A stretch of 64,000 bases of DNA from Streptomyces platensis (GCF_008704855.1 NZ_CP023691.1:3782001-3846000); one strand, 5' to 3'; counted from the first letter of the stretch, positions 7,780 through 16,519 are shown. A program made the numbers and translations. Notes: generated from the letters alone by a model not told the origin.

Positions 7780-8442
7780 TTACGAGCGGCGCCTCAAGTC
7801 ATCCAAAGTGGCGGCGGCGCCGGGGAGTTCGGAGCGGGCGGGTGCCTGGAGACCGTCCAGGAACAGTTGCAGATGCCGGTGCACGAACTGGTCGAAGTTC
7901 GGACAGCGGCTGCCCGGCAGCGGCCGGGTGAGCTGGGTGATCGCGACCATCAGATCACCGACGGCGATGTCGGTGCGCAGCTGGCCGCTGTCGCGGGCGG
8001 CGGCCATGACGGCCTCGACGGCCGCCTCCAGACGATCCCGCGCGGCGCACAGATCGGGGTGGTCGCGGTCGACACCGTCGGCGAGCAGCGGGCACAACGC
8101 CCCGATCCGCTCCTCCACCGCGGCGTGGACAAAGCGCCTCAGCGCCTGGAAGGCATCGGCCTCCTCGGCGAGGGCGCTCTCCGCGCGGTCCGCGGTACGG
8201 GACATGACGGACAGCGTGACGTGGTGGATCAACTCCAGGCGATCCGCGAAGTGACGATAGAGCGTCGCATTACCGACACCCGCGCGCCGGGCGATCTCAT
8301 CGAGCGGGACCTCGGCCCCGAACTCGACCATCGTCTCGCGGGCGGCCGCGATGATCCGCTCCCGGTTGCGCAGCGCATCGGCCCGCAGCCGGGGCTGCTG
8401 CTCCTGCTTCCCGGACTTCACGCATGCGGCGACGGCGGTCAC
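7780..8442 (-). CDS. TetR-family repressor of the adjacent MFS exporter
   Basis: 220 residues. The N-terminal helix-turn-helix is RERIIAAARETMVEFGAEVPLDEIARRAGVGNATLYRHF (about residues 27-65), followed by a ligand-binding domain of the TetR_C type with SPRP-like LTRPLPGSRCPNF. The GTG start at 8442 has GGGGAG about 10 nt upstream. It is the first gene of an operon with the MFS exporter, and two similar inverted repeats in its promoter are the likely operators. Confidence 0.88.
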   Translation of the reverse strand: MTAVAACVKSGKQEQQPRLRADALRNRERIIAAARETMVEFGAEVPLDEIARRAGVGNATLYRHFADRLELIHHVTLSVMSRTADRAESALAEEADAFQALRRFVHAAVEERIGALCPLLADGVDRDHPDLCAARDRLEAAVEAVMAAARDSGQLRTDIAVGDLMVAITQLTRPLPGSRCPNFDQFVHRHLQLFLDGLQAPARSELPGAAATLDDLRRRS

Positions 8443-8517
8443 GGCAGCTCACTCCCCTCATCTGGCGGTGCCTTTCGGCGGCTGGCCCTGGTGCGGTCTC
8501 GACGACCCGCACGAACC

Positions 8518-8574
8518 GGGGACAGGCTCCCCGTTTCACCCGGACGCCTGGTTAAACGGGGACACCCTCCCCGG
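8518..8574. promoter_or_regulatory. Paired operator-like inverted repeats upstream of tetR
   Basis: Two related 15-bp dyads, GGGGA-CAGGC-TCCCC (8518-8532) and GGGGA-CACCC-TCCCC (8558-8572), are spaced exactly 40 bp apart about 75-130 bp before the TetR start. Each half-site pair is perfect. They are good candidates for TetR binding. Confidence 0.55.
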
Positions 8575-8795
8575 ATATTTCACGCCCGCACGTGACCTGA
8601 ACCACACCCTTGCCTGCCGCGTCCGCCCCAGGCGTCGCGCCCGCCTCTTCCCTGCGCCGCGCTCCGCTCACACAAGGCCCGCTCCGGAGCCCCTCCCGGG
8701 CGCGACCACGTGCCGCGACCCACCCCACCCCGCCATGACTCCAGTTGACGTAATCCCGCGCGCGAGCGATCACCCGCCGACCCAAGGTGATTGAT

Positions 8796-10043
8796 ATGAA
8801 GCACAAGGTATCCGCGGTCCTGGCCGCCGGCGCGGCCACCGCCGCCGCGGCGATAGCCCTGGGCTCACCGCCCAGCGCCGTGGCCATACCCTCGGCGCCC
8901 GGCGCCCCGCCGCGCGGCCCGTGTGCGCTGCGCGGCATCAGCGACGACGTCGCCGAATCCGCCGAGACCCCCGCCGGTTTCTCCCGCTCGTCCGGCGCCG
9001 TGGAGGCCCTCACCCTCTTCATCGACTTCCCGGACGCCCACGCCACGATGTCCCCCGGCGACCGCTTCGCCGAGTTCTTCCCGGCCGCGACGGACTACTT
9101 CCGCACCAGCTCGTACGGCAGGCTGACCTACCGCCCCAGGCCGCTGCTCCGATGGATCCGTATGTCCCGGCCGCTCGCGGCGTACGGCATCCAGCGCGGC
9201 GCCGGCTTCGACCCGGCCTCGGACGGCGGCTACCACGCCCTCTCCCGGGAAGTCGTACGCGCCGTCGACCCCCTCGTCGACTTCCGCGACTACGACGTCA
9301 TCAACATCATCGCCACCCCCAACGCGGGGCCGCCCGCCACCCGTACGGTCCTTTCGGTCACCTTCAGCGGTGGCGACATGGGGCTGCGGACCGCCGACGG
9401 GGTGCCGTTCCGGAACGCGTCGTTCATCTGGAGCCGGCAATCCGGGCTGAGCGCCTTCCGCGTCCTCAACCACGAGAACGCCCACAGCTTCGGCCTGCCC
9501 GACCTCTACTTCACGGACGGCCGCGACGCCCCGCCCCCCGCGGGGCACTGGGACCCGATGGACGAGGACTGGGGGCCGAGCAATGACTTCGTCGGCTGGC
9601 ACAAGTGGAAACTCGGCTGGCTCTCCGCCGATCAGGTGCACTGCGTCCCGCACCGCGGGACACCCGGCGAACACACCCTCACCCCGGTCTCCGCCCGCGG
9701 CGGCACAAAGATCGTCGTCATCCCGACCTCCCCGCACACCGCCCTGGTGGCCGAGGCCCGCACCCGCGGCCTGCTGGACCCGACGGTCTGCCGCCCCGGC
9801 ATCCTCATCTACCGCGTCGCCACCCACGTCCCCTCGGGCCGCGGCCCCCTCCGCATCGTGGACGCCACCCCGCACAGCGGCGGCTGCTACCGCGACAACA
9901 AATACGTCGACCCGGAACTGACCGACGCCACCTTCCGCCCCGGCGACACCTACACCGACCGCACCACCGGCGCAGCCATCACGGTCCTGACGGAAAACCC
10001 GGACGGCACCTATCGCGTACGGGTAACCCCGGCACGCGCCTAG
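8796..10043 (+). CDS. Secreted M6-like zinc metalloprotease
   Basis: 415 residues. A Sec signal peptide (MKHKVSAVLAAGAATAAAA, ending near SAVAIPSA) precedes a catalytic domain with a zinc site in LNHENAHSFGLPDLY (about residue 228), followed by WDPMDEDWGPSNDFVGWHKWKLGW, typical of M6 (immune inhibitor A-like) peptidases, where the Met-turn lies in the D-P-M stretch. The family consensus is HExxHxxGxxD; here it reads HENAHSFGLPD and is intact. A beta-rich C-terminal domain follows. The ATG at 8796 is chosen for AAGGTGA at 5-nt spacing rather than the GTG at 8787. Likely an extracellular protease; no partner gene is seen. Confidence 0.8.
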   Translation: MKHKVSAVLAAGAATAAAAIALGSPPSAVAIPSAPGAPPRGPCALRGISDDVAESAETPAGFSRSSGAVEALTLFIDFPDAHATMSPGDRFAEFFPAATDYFRTSSYGRLTYRPRPLLRWIRMSRPLAAYGIQRGAGFDPASDGGYHALSREVVRAVDPLVDFRDYDVINIIATPNAGPPATRTVLSVTFSGGDMGLRTADGVPFRNASFIWSRQSGLSAFRVLNHENAHSFGLPDLYFTDGRDAPPPAGHWDPMDEDWGPSNDFVGWHKWKLGWLSADQVHCVPHRGTPGEHTLTPVSARGGTKIVVIPTSPHTALVAEARTRGLLDPTVCRPGILIYRVATHVPSGRGPLRIVDATPHSGGCYRDNKYVDPELTDATFRPGDTYTDRTTGAAITVLTENPDGTYRVRVTPARA

Positions 10044-10046
10044 CGC

Positions 10047-10709
10047 CTACCCCGCACCCTCCGCCCCCTTCCCCCTCCCCTCCGCCAGCCAGTGCCGCCG
10101 TCCGACGCTGATCAGCCGCAGCTGACGCCGCGCCACCCGTACGACCTGCTCGGCCGCCCCCTCCGCACCGTCCGCCTCGGCATCGAGCAGCGCCGCGGCC
10201 GTCGTCACCAACCGGTCCACATACAGCTCGGCCAGCATCCGCACATCGTCATCGCGCCAGCCCTCCGACACCGGCTGGGACTTGAGCGCCGCCGCGACCT
10301 CCTCCGCGAACCGGTCCAGCTCCCCCGCGATGGCCAGCCGCACATCCCGCACCCCGCCATGCCGCTCGCGCGCCACGAACCGGATGTGCAGCGGATGGTG
10401 GCGCACATGCTGCTGTACGACCGCGACCGTACGGTCGATCCGCTCCTCGGCCCGGTCCTGCTCGGCGAGGATCGCCCGCACCATCACATGCAGACTCCCC
10501 AACGCCTCCTCGACCAGGGCGACGCCCAGCTCCCCCATGTCCCGGAAGTGCCGGTAGAACGCGGTCGGGGCGACCCCCACCACCCGCGTGACCTCCCGCA
10601 ACCCCAGGCTGCTCAGGCTCTGCTCCTCCAGCAGCCCGAGCGCCGCATCGAGCAACGCCTGACGGGTCTTCTGTTTCTGGGCCTGCCGGACTCCAAGACT
10701 GTGACTCAT
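10047..10709 (-). CDS. TetR-family regulator, FabR-like
   Basis: 220 residues. The N-terminal region QKQKTRQALLDAALGLLEEQ plus LGLREVTRVVGVAPTAFYRHF is the TetR helix-turn-helix. The stretches YRHFRDMGELGVALVEEA and RRQLRLISVGRRHW resemble the FabR/FasR-like group, some members of which control fatty-acid or membrane-lipid genes. The start ATG at 10709 is the natural N-terminus; the open frame running on to 11672 is incidental. It is divergent from two small membrane-protein genes and shares a 100-bp promoter region with them that has an 18-bp imperfect direct repeat. Confidence 0.85.
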   Translation of the reverse strand: MSHSLGVRQAQKQKTRQALLDAALGLLEEQSLSSLGLREVTRVVGVAPTAFYRHFRDMGELGVALVEEALGSLHVMVRAILAEQDRAEERIDRTVAVVQQHVRHHPLHIRFVARERHGGVRDVRLAIAGELDRFAEEVAAALKSQPVSEGWRDDDVRMLAELYVDRLVTTAAALLDAEADGAEGAAEQVVRVARRQLRLISVGRRHWLAEGRGKGAEGAG

Positions 10710-10717
10710 GTCATCCA

Positions 10718-10794
10718 GTAAACAACCGTTCTCCGAACTACTCCACCCGGCGGCGGTCGTAGACTGAAGGAACTGAGTGAACAACTGTCCTCTG
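10718..10794. promoter_or_regulatory. Direct repeats, likely TetR sites
   Basis: GTAAACAACCGTTCTCCG (10718-10735) and GTGAACAACTGTCCTCTG (10777-10794) match at 14 of 18 positions and flank the divergent promoters. One copy sits 8 bp before the tetR start, the other 18 bp before the membrane-protein gene, so one repressor could control both directions. Confidence 0.5.
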
Positions 10795-10812
10795 GAATCG
10801 GAAAGGAAGATC

Positions 10813-10977
10813 ATGCTCTTCCTCGTCGCAGCCCTCCTCCTGATGGGGGTCCTGCTGGGCACCGCGGCACACCTCCCCGTCCCGGTCACCCTCGTCGCGG
10901 CCGCCGCCATCGCCGGCTGGCTACTCGTCTTCTTCCTCCGCGAACGCCGCCACCACAACGAGGTGACTTCCCGATGA
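10813..10977 (+). CDS. Small two-helix membrane protein
   Basis: 54 residues, almost entirely two membrane helices (LFLVAALLLMGVLLGTAAHL and VTLVAAAAIAGWLLVFFL) with a basic C-terminal tail (RERRHHNEVTSR). The ATG at 10813 has GGAAAGGAAG upstream. Its stop overlaps the next start in ATGA, so the two are translationally coupled. Function is not recognised; the adjacent FabR-like regulator hints at a membrane-lipid link, which is inference only. Confidence 0.68.
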   Translation: MLFLVAALLLMGVLLGTAAHLPVPVTLVAAAAIAGWLLVFFLRERRHHNEVTSR

Positions 10978-11300
10978 CCACGCTCAGCGAAGCCATCCGA
11001 ACGACAACTCCGGCCAAGCCGACCAAGCCGGCCCAGGCCGCAGCCCCGGCCGCCTCCCGCCTCCGCCGCCACGCGGACGGCATGGCCGTGGCCTCCTTCA
11101 TCCTCGGCCTGCTCGGCACCCTGGTCCTCAACCTCCTCCTCGGCCCCTGCACCCTGGTCCTCGGCACCCTGGCCCTGGCCCGCGGCACCACCCGCCGCGG
11201 CCGCGCCCTCCTCGGCCTCACCCTCGGCGCCACCGACCTCCTCATCCTCGCCCTCCTCGTCACCACGGACGGCACAGTCAGCTGGCACATCGGCGGCTGA
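10974..11300 (+). CDS. DUF4190-like membrane protein
   Basis: 108 residues. A cytoplasmic Ala/Lys/Pro-rich stretch of about 35 residues is followed by MAVASFILGLLGTLVLNLLLGPCTLVLGTLAL and a second hydrophobic segment, the pattern of DUF4190 (two helices with a short loop). It overlaps the upstream small membrane protein gene by 4 bp (ATGA). Function unknown. Confidence 0.72.
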   Translation: MTTLSEAIRTTTPAKPTKPAQAAAPAASRLRRHADGMAVASFILGLLGTLVLNLLLGPCTLVLGTLALARGTTRRGRALLGLTLGATDLLILALLVTTDGTVSWHIGG

Positions 11301-12168
11301 CCCCCCGACGGCAGCACCCCCTCCCCAGCCACCGCCATCCCCGCATCTCCCGGGCCACGCCACTGCCTGTGCCGCATCCGTGGGAGCCCGCCGGGAGCCC
11401 AACTCTGGCTGGTGGCCCAGATATGCGTCATGGCTCCAGGGATCGCCCCCTGGAGCCATCAGCATGGAGCCCACGTGATCGCGATCGCCGGAGCAGGTCG
11501 CCGCTGCCGCAGGATCACGGAGACAGCGCCCGGCCAGGGCGCTGAGTGCGGCGTCGGCGGCGACCTGACAGAGGGTGCGGTCGCACAACTCGACGCGGGA
11601 CCAGCCCACGAACGCGACCAGCCTGTCGCCAGGAGCACCCAGGGGCCCTGTAGTCCACGGTGAACAGGACAACGCTTGTTGAGGCGGCTGCCGTGAGGAC
11701 CGCCCGATCTCCGCAGGGGAAGGGCGGTCGCCTCACGCCCGGAGACGGAGGCGGTGGTGCGATCCCTGAGGTTGCCACCCTGTCAGCTCTATCGCACTGC
11801 GTGATCATCGAACGTTTTGAGCCAGAATCCTTATGTCAGGGTGCTCACCCCGAGTTGGATGCTGTCCATATCTCGCCAATGTGGGCGCAGGTAAGCCAAG
11901 AGAAAGAGGCAGGAACGGGCCGCCTCGGCCGATACTGCCTCCACGCCATGGTGAGCTGTGCGCGAGGCGACCGATTACAGCAGTGAGGACGGGCCCCATG
12001 TGGTGGAAGCGGTTACCCCTGGATCGCAGGGCGGCGAGCACTCTGCCCTCCACGCGTATCGTCCACTCCGCCTCGCAGGCCGGAGCGGGCGGCGCTGCCA
12101 CAAAGCGTTCGGCGGCGTTGAGGAAGTACCGTCGGCGTGCCGGGAGTTCGCGGCCTGGCGTGCGTGAG
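11301..12168. other. 868-bp gap with large inverted repeats
   Basis: No convincing gene. There is a perfect 12-bp stem at 11430-11441/11448-11459 (ATGGCTCCAGGG with a 6-nt loop) and an imperfect long inverted repeat about 11692-11737 (CGTGAGG and CCTCACG arms around CCGCCC/GGGCGG). They could be terminators or scars of lost DNA. The open frame of the metallopeptidase extends back to 11833 but this part has no family similarity that I can see. Confidence 0.5.
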
Positions 12169-12660
12169 ATGGAGCGGCGCCTGCGGCAGGAGCTGCGGGA
12201 GCTGGGCATCCAGCCGCCGCTGGACGTCGCAGCGCTGTGCAAGGCTCTGGGCACGAAGTGGGGGCGCGACATCGAGTTGCAGCCTGCGCCGCTGCCTCAG
12301 CCGGGCCCCCTGGGGCTTCTGGTCGAGACGCCCGAGGCCGACGTCATTCTCTACCAGGAGGAGACCACCCGTCTCCACCAAGATCACATCATCCTGCACG
12401 AGATCGGCCACATGCTGGCCCACCACGAGGGCGGCAGTGTCGATCCGGACGCCATGGTCCCGCGCGTGGAACCCGGGGGCGCACACAAGGTACTCCGGCG
12501 TTGTTCGTACGACGACCAGAAGGAATGCGATGCAGAACTCGTAGCGACAATCATTCTGGAGTGGGCCTTGGTGCTCGACAACGTGACCGCGCCCCTTTCC
12601 GCAGACCCCTCAGTCCGCCAGGTGCAGGCCGCCCTCGGCGACTACCGAGGGTGGTTGTAG
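12169..12660 (+). CDS. IrrE/ParH-like zinc metallopeptidase-type protein
   Basis: 163 residues. It starts MERRLRQELRELGIQPPLDVAALCKAL, and the core IILHEIGHMLAHHEGG is an HExxH zinc motif with a downstream glutamate region (YDDQKECDAELVATIILEWA), the pattern of ImmA/IrrE-like proteins annotated ParH-like in actinomycetes. ImmA/IrrE relatives cleave XRE-type repressors, but no such target is adjacent. In other actinomycetes this protein is usually followed by a MAB_1171c-type membrane protein; here that partner is cut short. The ATG at 12169 matches family N-termini; a GTG at 12160 is possible and no good ribosome site is seen. Confidence 0.7.
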   Translation: MERRLRQELRELGIQPPLDVAALCKALGTKWGRDIELQPAPLPQPGPLGLLVETPEADVILYQEETTRLHQDHIILHEIGHMLAHHEGGSVDPDAMVPRVEPGGAHKVLRRCSYDDQKECDAELVATIILEWALVLDNVTAPLSADPSVRQVQAALGDYRGWL

Positions 12661-12870
12661 ATGGCGGTCCTGCTGCTCATACCGGTCATGGCCATGATGT
12701 GGAAGCTGTACCAGCTCTCCCGGGCCCCCAAGGACGCTGCACTGCGGTCGGTGACGCTGTCTCTGGTGTGCGCCTGCGCCTCGTACCCGTTGGCGATGCC
12801 CGGCGGGACACTGGGCGTCGACACTGTGGCCGGCGACGGCGCGGCCAAGATCGGCCAAAATGTGCTGCTC
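12661..12870 (+). pseudogene. Truncated MAB_1171c-like membrane protein
   Basis: The start abuts the metallopeptidase stop (TAGATG). About 70 residues resemble the N-terminus of MAB_1171c-family transporters (VLLLIPVMAMMWKLYQLSRA, then LRSVTLSLVCACASYPLAMP). After about position 12870 the frame runs into unrelated sequence that is antisense to a PadR-like fragment and stops at 12972. Intact members are about 300-400 residues, so this is a remnant. Confidence 0.55.
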
Positions 12871-12972
12871 GGCGCGCCCCGCGTCAGTGATGCCGTACTC
12901 GCGGCGGTTGCGCGCGCCGGTGCCGGTGACCTCGATCAGGCCTGCCTCGCTGAGCTTGTCATGGTGAGCTGA
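12861..12972 (-). pseudogene. PadR/MarR-type winged-helix fragment
   Basis: The minus strand encodes about 35 residues (KLSEAGLIEVTGTGARNRRE followed by YGITDAGRAE), the recognition-helix end and wing of a PadR-like regulator, with no start and no complete domain. It abuts the truncated membrane gene, marking a deletion or recombination junction near 12870. Confidence 0.5.
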
Positions 12973-13186
12973 CGCTCCGCGCAGTCGCCGCACACCTCGT
13001 CCCACGCCGCGGGCTTCCGCCGCCGCAGGGCGCCCACCTGAACACGCCTCAGTTCGCGATGGACTCGTCGTGCCTTGGCGCATAGCTGAGTCACCCCCAT
13101 CAACCCGCGGATGGAGGCGCTTCTCAACCCGCTGCTCAACCCAGGGTCTGACGATTGGCGTACACGGTCGGAGCAGTCTTACAGCC

Positions 13187-13705
13187 ATGAACATCACCGA
13201 TTACTTCGTCAACGGGATCCTCATCCTGCTCGTCGTACGCCAGGTTCGGGGCAGCCGACTGGACCTGATCAACCTGGTACTTCCCGTCGTGCTGGTCAGC
13301 GCCACCGCCCTGTACTACCTACGGTCGGTGCCGACAGGTGGCAACGATCTCGTCCTTGAACTCGTGCTGGCCGGCTCGGGAGTAGTTCTCGGGGTGCTCT
13401 GCGGGCTCACCACCCACCTTCAGCGCAAGGCCGACGGCATCTTCGCCAAGGCGGGGTTCACCGCGGCAGCTTTGTGGGTCTTCGGCATGGCGCTCCGGAT
13501 GGGCTTCGCCTTCGCCGACGATCACGGCGCCGGTGACGCGATCTCCGACTTCAGCCGTACCCACGGAATCTCAGGTTCCCAGGCGTGGGTGGCGGCCTTC
13601 GTCTTGATGGCGCTCGCCGAGGTCGTGGCCCGGCTGGTGGCGATCCGGTACCGCGCCTACCGGTTGACTTCTTCCGCAGCCACCTCTCGCCCGGCTGCGG
13701 TGTGA
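13187..13705 (+). CDS. DUF1453/CcdC-like membrane protein
   Basis: 172 residues with about five hydrophobic segments (VNGILILLVVRQVRGSRLDL, INLVLPVVLVSATALYYL, LVLAGSGVVLGVLCGLTTH, AALWVFGMALRMGFAFA, WVAAFVLMALAEVVARLVA). The first segment with VVRQVRGSR and the general pattern fit DUF1453-type proteins encoded next to kinase/NarL pairs in streptomycetes. Start ATG at 13187. It probably forms a unit with the downstream sensor kinase and regulator, 62 bp away. Role unknown. Confidence 0.72.
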   Translation: MNITDYFVNGILILLVVRQVRGSRLDLINLVLPVVLVSATALYYLRSVPTGGNDLVLELVLAGSGVVLGVLCGLTTHLQRKADGIFAKAGFTAAALWVFGMALRMGFAFADDHGAGDAISDFSRTHGISGSQAWVAAFVLMALAEVVARLVAIRYRAYRLTSSAATSRPAAV

Positions 13706-13767
13706 ACACCGTACGTCAGCAGCCGGGCCCAGTTTCTCCGGGACCGGCTGCTCCTATGCTGTACGTC

Positions 13768-15030
13768 ATGAGCTCAACGCCGCCCGGCGGTCGTAGAGAG
13801 GACAGCCCAAGAGTGGCGGAGGCCCGGTCGCGTGCGGCCGAGCGTGCCAGGCGTCAGGGTGCGCGGATGCACCTGATGCTGTGGGTGGTCATGGTCCTCA
13901 CCATCGCTTCAGTCCTGCAGAGCCGGCCGCACCCAGGAGTGACCGGCGAACGCCTCGTCATCAGCCTGGCGCTGGCCGGGTGCGTGCTGTCACTGACCAT
14001 CGCGGCCCTGGCCCGCGACACCGCGAAGTCGGAGGCGGCCACGGCCGCACTGTCGTTGGTCCTCGGTGTCAGCGGCAATACGCTGGCGTTCCTCCAGTCG
14101 GCCTCCATGGCAGTCGTCCCCGTCTCCACTGCCGTGGCGCTGGTCTTCGCGCGCTTGCGGCCTCGCCTCGCCGTCCTGCTGGCCGCACCCCAGACCGTGG
14201 CGATCGCGGCCATCACCGCATACGTCAGTCCGTCCCGCAACGCGTTCCAGGTTGCGGTGGCCTGCGCGCTGCTCTGCGTGGTGCTCGGCGCCGTCTACGT
14301 CTTCGCCCGTCAGGCCCGGCTGCGACACGACCACACGGAGCTGCTGCTCGCCGAGCTCGAGGACTCTCGTGAGGCACAGGCACGTGCCGCCGCCGTCGCC
14401 GAACGCACGCGGATCGCCCGGGAACTGCACGACATCCTGGCGCAGTCCCTGTCCGCGCTTGCCGTGCAGTTGGAGGGCGCCCGCAAGCTCGCCGAGCGCG
14501 ACCAGGTCGCCTCGGCCCTGCACCAGTTGATCGTACGCAGCGGCGAACTGACCCGGGAGGGCCTCTCCGACGCGCGAAGGGCCGTCGCCGCCTTGCGCGG
14601 GGACGACATACCCATGGCCGACCAGCTCACGACCCTGGTCGGCCGGTGCCGCCGCGACCTCGCGCTGCCGATCACACTGTCAGTGGCCGGGCAGCCCCGA
14701 ACGCTGGCGCCGGAGACGAACCTCGCGCTCTATCGGGGAGCCCAGGAAGCGCTCACCAACATCGCCCGATACGCGGCCGGTTCACCCACCGCCGTGGTGC
14801 TGCACTACACCCCCCAGGCCACCGTACTGACCATCTCGGACCAGGGCCGGGCTGCCCGCACGGACAACGACGGCGCCGGGACCAACGGTGCCGTGACACC
14901 CGTCGAAGCGTGGACGGGCAGTGGAAACGGGCTGCGGGGCATGCGCGAGCGCATCGAACAGGTCGGCGGCGTCACCCACGCCGGGCCCGCAGGACAGGGT
15001 TGGATCGTGGAGATGGAGATTCCGGCATGA
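13768..15030 (+). CDS. Sensor histidine kinase, NarX/DesK-like (HisKA_3)
   Basis: 420 residues. About five membrane segments (residues 37-182) precede a short coiled coil and the dimerisation box ERTRIARELHDILAQSLSAL with phosphoacceptor His near residue 221. The HATPase_c domain has an N-box (ALTNIARYA) and a G-box (GSGNGLRGMRERIEQVGG). It should autophosphorylate on an unknown membrane signal and pass phosphate to the response regulator whose start overlaps its stop (ATGA). The ATG at 13768 has no ribosome site, and TATGCT 8 nt upstream could be a -10, so the message may be leaderless; an in-frame ATG at 13756 is the alternative. Confidence 0.88.
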   Translation: MSSTPPGGRREDSPRVAEARSRAAERARRQGARMHLMLWVVMVLTIASVLQSRPHPGVTGERLVISLALAGCVLSLTIAALARDTAKSEAATAALSLVLGVSGNTLAFLQSASMAVVPVSTAVALVFARLRPRLAVLLAAPQTVAIAAITAYVSPSRNAFQVAVACALLCVVLGAVYVFARQARLRHDHTELLLAELEDSREAQARAAAVAERTRIARELHDILAQSLSALAVQLEGARKLAERDQVASALHQLIVRSGELTREGLSDARRAVAALRGDDIPMADQLTTLVGRCRRDLALPITLSVAGQPRTLAPETNLALYRGAQEALTNIARYAAGSPTAVVLHYTPQATVLTISDQGRAARTDNDGAGTNGAVTPVEAWTGSGNGLRGMRERIEQVGGVTHAGPAGQGWIVEMEIPA

Positions 15031-15764
15031 GCGATTCCGTGGCCCCTATCAAGGTGCTGGTCGCCGATGACCAGCGGGTGACCCGCGAGGGCCTGATGCT
15101 GCTGGTCGGCCTGAATGCGGGCATGGAGGTCGTGGGTGGTGCGGCCGACGGCGCGGAGGCGGTGGCGCTGGCCCTCGAGCACCACCCGGATATCGTGCTG
15201 ATGGACCTGGCGATGCCCGGCACGGACGGTCTCGCCGCAACCCGGACGCTGCGCGAGGAAGCCCCGGCGATCGCGGTGCTGGTGCTGACGACCTACGCGG
15301 ACGACGCGTCGGTCTTCCCCGTGCTGCGAGCGGGGGCGAAGGGATATCTCACCAAGGACGCGGGCGCGGATGAGATCGAACAGGCGATCCGGGCCGTCCA
15401 CAACGGCCGGGTCTGGATGGATCCGGTGGTGCAGGAACGTCTGGTCACGGCTGTCACCTCGGGCCTGCCGCCCCAGTCCGAGGCGGTTCCGAACGGCGAC
15501 GCGCCGGCTTCCCCGACCACCGCACCCGAACCAGCTCAGCCGAGGTGGGACATCCTCGCCCCGCTGCCAGAGCGGTTGACTGCCCGTGAGGCGGAGGTCC
15601 TGGCACTGATCGCGCAGGGGCTGTCCAATGCCGAAATCAGTGAACGCCTCTTCCTTAGCCGCGCGACGGTCAAGACGCATATCAACCGTATCTTCGCGAA
15701 GACCGGCGTACGTGATCGCGCACAGGCCGTCCGCTACGCCTATCGCGCCGGACTGGCGGACTGA
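15027..15764 (+). CDS. NarL/LuxR-family response regulator
   Basis: 245 residues. The receiver domain has the acidic pair D14-D15, phosphoacceptor D60 (DIVLMD) and K110 (LTKDAG). The C-terminal LuxR helix-turn-helix begins LTAREAEVLALIAQGLSNAE and continues SRATVKTHINRIFAKTGVRD. A linker of about 40 Pro/Ala-rich residues (145-185) is longer than usual. It overlaps the kinase gene by 4 bp, so the two are co-translated. Targets unknown; the DUF1453 gene is the likely partner. Confidence 0.9.
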   Translation: MSDSVAPIKVLVADDQRVTREGLMLLVGLNAGMEVVGGAADGAEAVALALEHHPDIVLMDLAMPGTDGLAATRTLREEAPAIAVLVLTTYADDASVFPVLRAGAKGYLTKDAGADEIEQAIRAVHNGRVWMDPVVQERLVTAVTSGLPPQSEAVPNGDAPASPTTAPEPAQPRWDILAPLPERLTAREAEVLALIAQGLSNAEISERLFLSRATVKTHINRIFAKTGVRDRAQAVRYAYRAGLAD

Positions 15765-16439
15765 GCGCTGTGCTCGGCTCCCTGGCGCAGCGGGCATTAC
15801 CGACGCAGGGCGCGCCGAGCTGAAACGGTGGCGGACCGAGCCTGATATCGGCATTGCCCCCCGAAGCGCCACCCTCGCAAACTCGAACGCCGCGCCGGCC
15901 CGCCGACTGGTACCACGTGCTCGCCGTCCCCTGCCCCGCGGACCCACCAGCACCGCGAATCCGTCTGCGTCACCACCACCGGAGTGCGAGACGGAGGCCG
16001 CAGCGCCACCGAGACGAGCCTGCACCGCGCCGAACACCTGCTACAGATCCCCGACCACACTGCCGTCCGCCAAACCCTCTACGGCGGCCGCGAAGACACC
16101 GAAGCCGGCTTCCCCCAACCCGACCGCTCCCCGTGAACCGCCGCATGCTCGCCTTCGGCGCAGAAGCCCAAAGCCTCGTCGTCCTCGGCTTCCCCCTCGC
16201 CCAGAACGCCACCAGCGCAGCCCGCTACCAAGAAGACCCCACTACTCCGACACAGTCACAGCTGGCCTCAGCGGCGATCGACGAGAGCCTTCACGATCAT
16301 GAACTGATCCGAGGTGCCCACCGCGCCCCAGCCCCATCCGCTACGCTGTCTGGGACTGCCGCACGCGGCGGTCCACTCCCTCGCCGGAACCGGATGAATC
16401 ATCACGCAGAGTATTCATCCACGTTTCACGCAAGGCCCC
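15765..16439. other. Decayed region before the tRNA, with a PadR fragment
   Basis: No intact gene. At about 15790-15835 the plus strand reads AGITDAGRAELKRW, another PadR wing fragment. Beyond it frame-shifted stretches read like broken coding sequence (for example LAFGAEAQSLVVLGFPLAQN near 16145-16210) that I cannot assign. A perfect 8-bp inverted repeat GGATGAAT/ATTCATCC (16392-16399, 16413-16420) lies 20 bp before the tRNA and could be part of its control region. Confidence 0.5.
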
Positions 16440-16515
16440 GCCTCCGTAGCTCAGGGGATAGAGCACCGCTCTCCTAAAGCGGGTGTCGCAGGTTCGAATC
16501 CTGCCGGGGGCACCA
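16440..16515 (+). tRNA. tRNA-Arg (anticodon CCT)
   Basis: A complete cloverleaf: acceptor GCCTCCG pairs with CGGGGGC (one T-G pair), anticodon stem CCGCT/AGCGG closes the loop CTCCTAA with anticodon CCT, T-arm GCAGG-TTCGAAT-CCTGC, discriminator A and encoded CCA. It reads AGG codons. The 3' half from the anticodon loop on is the attachment site of the integrated element, which restores the tRNA sequence exactly. Confidence 0.96.
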
Positions 16516-16517
16516 GC
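16471..16517. repeat. attL core, 47-bp direct repeat
   Basis: It is identical over 47 bp to 31812-31858. It covers the tRNA-Arg anticodon loop to two bases past CCA. The copy here completes the functional tRNA. The repeat is the crossover region of the tyrosine integrase. Confidence 0.95.
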
Positions 16518-16519
16518 AC

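Noticed and set aside
10710..11672. Long upstream extension of the second TetR frame
   Set aside because: It is antisense to the two small membrane-protein genes and has no TetR similarity; high-GC open frames of this sort are chance.
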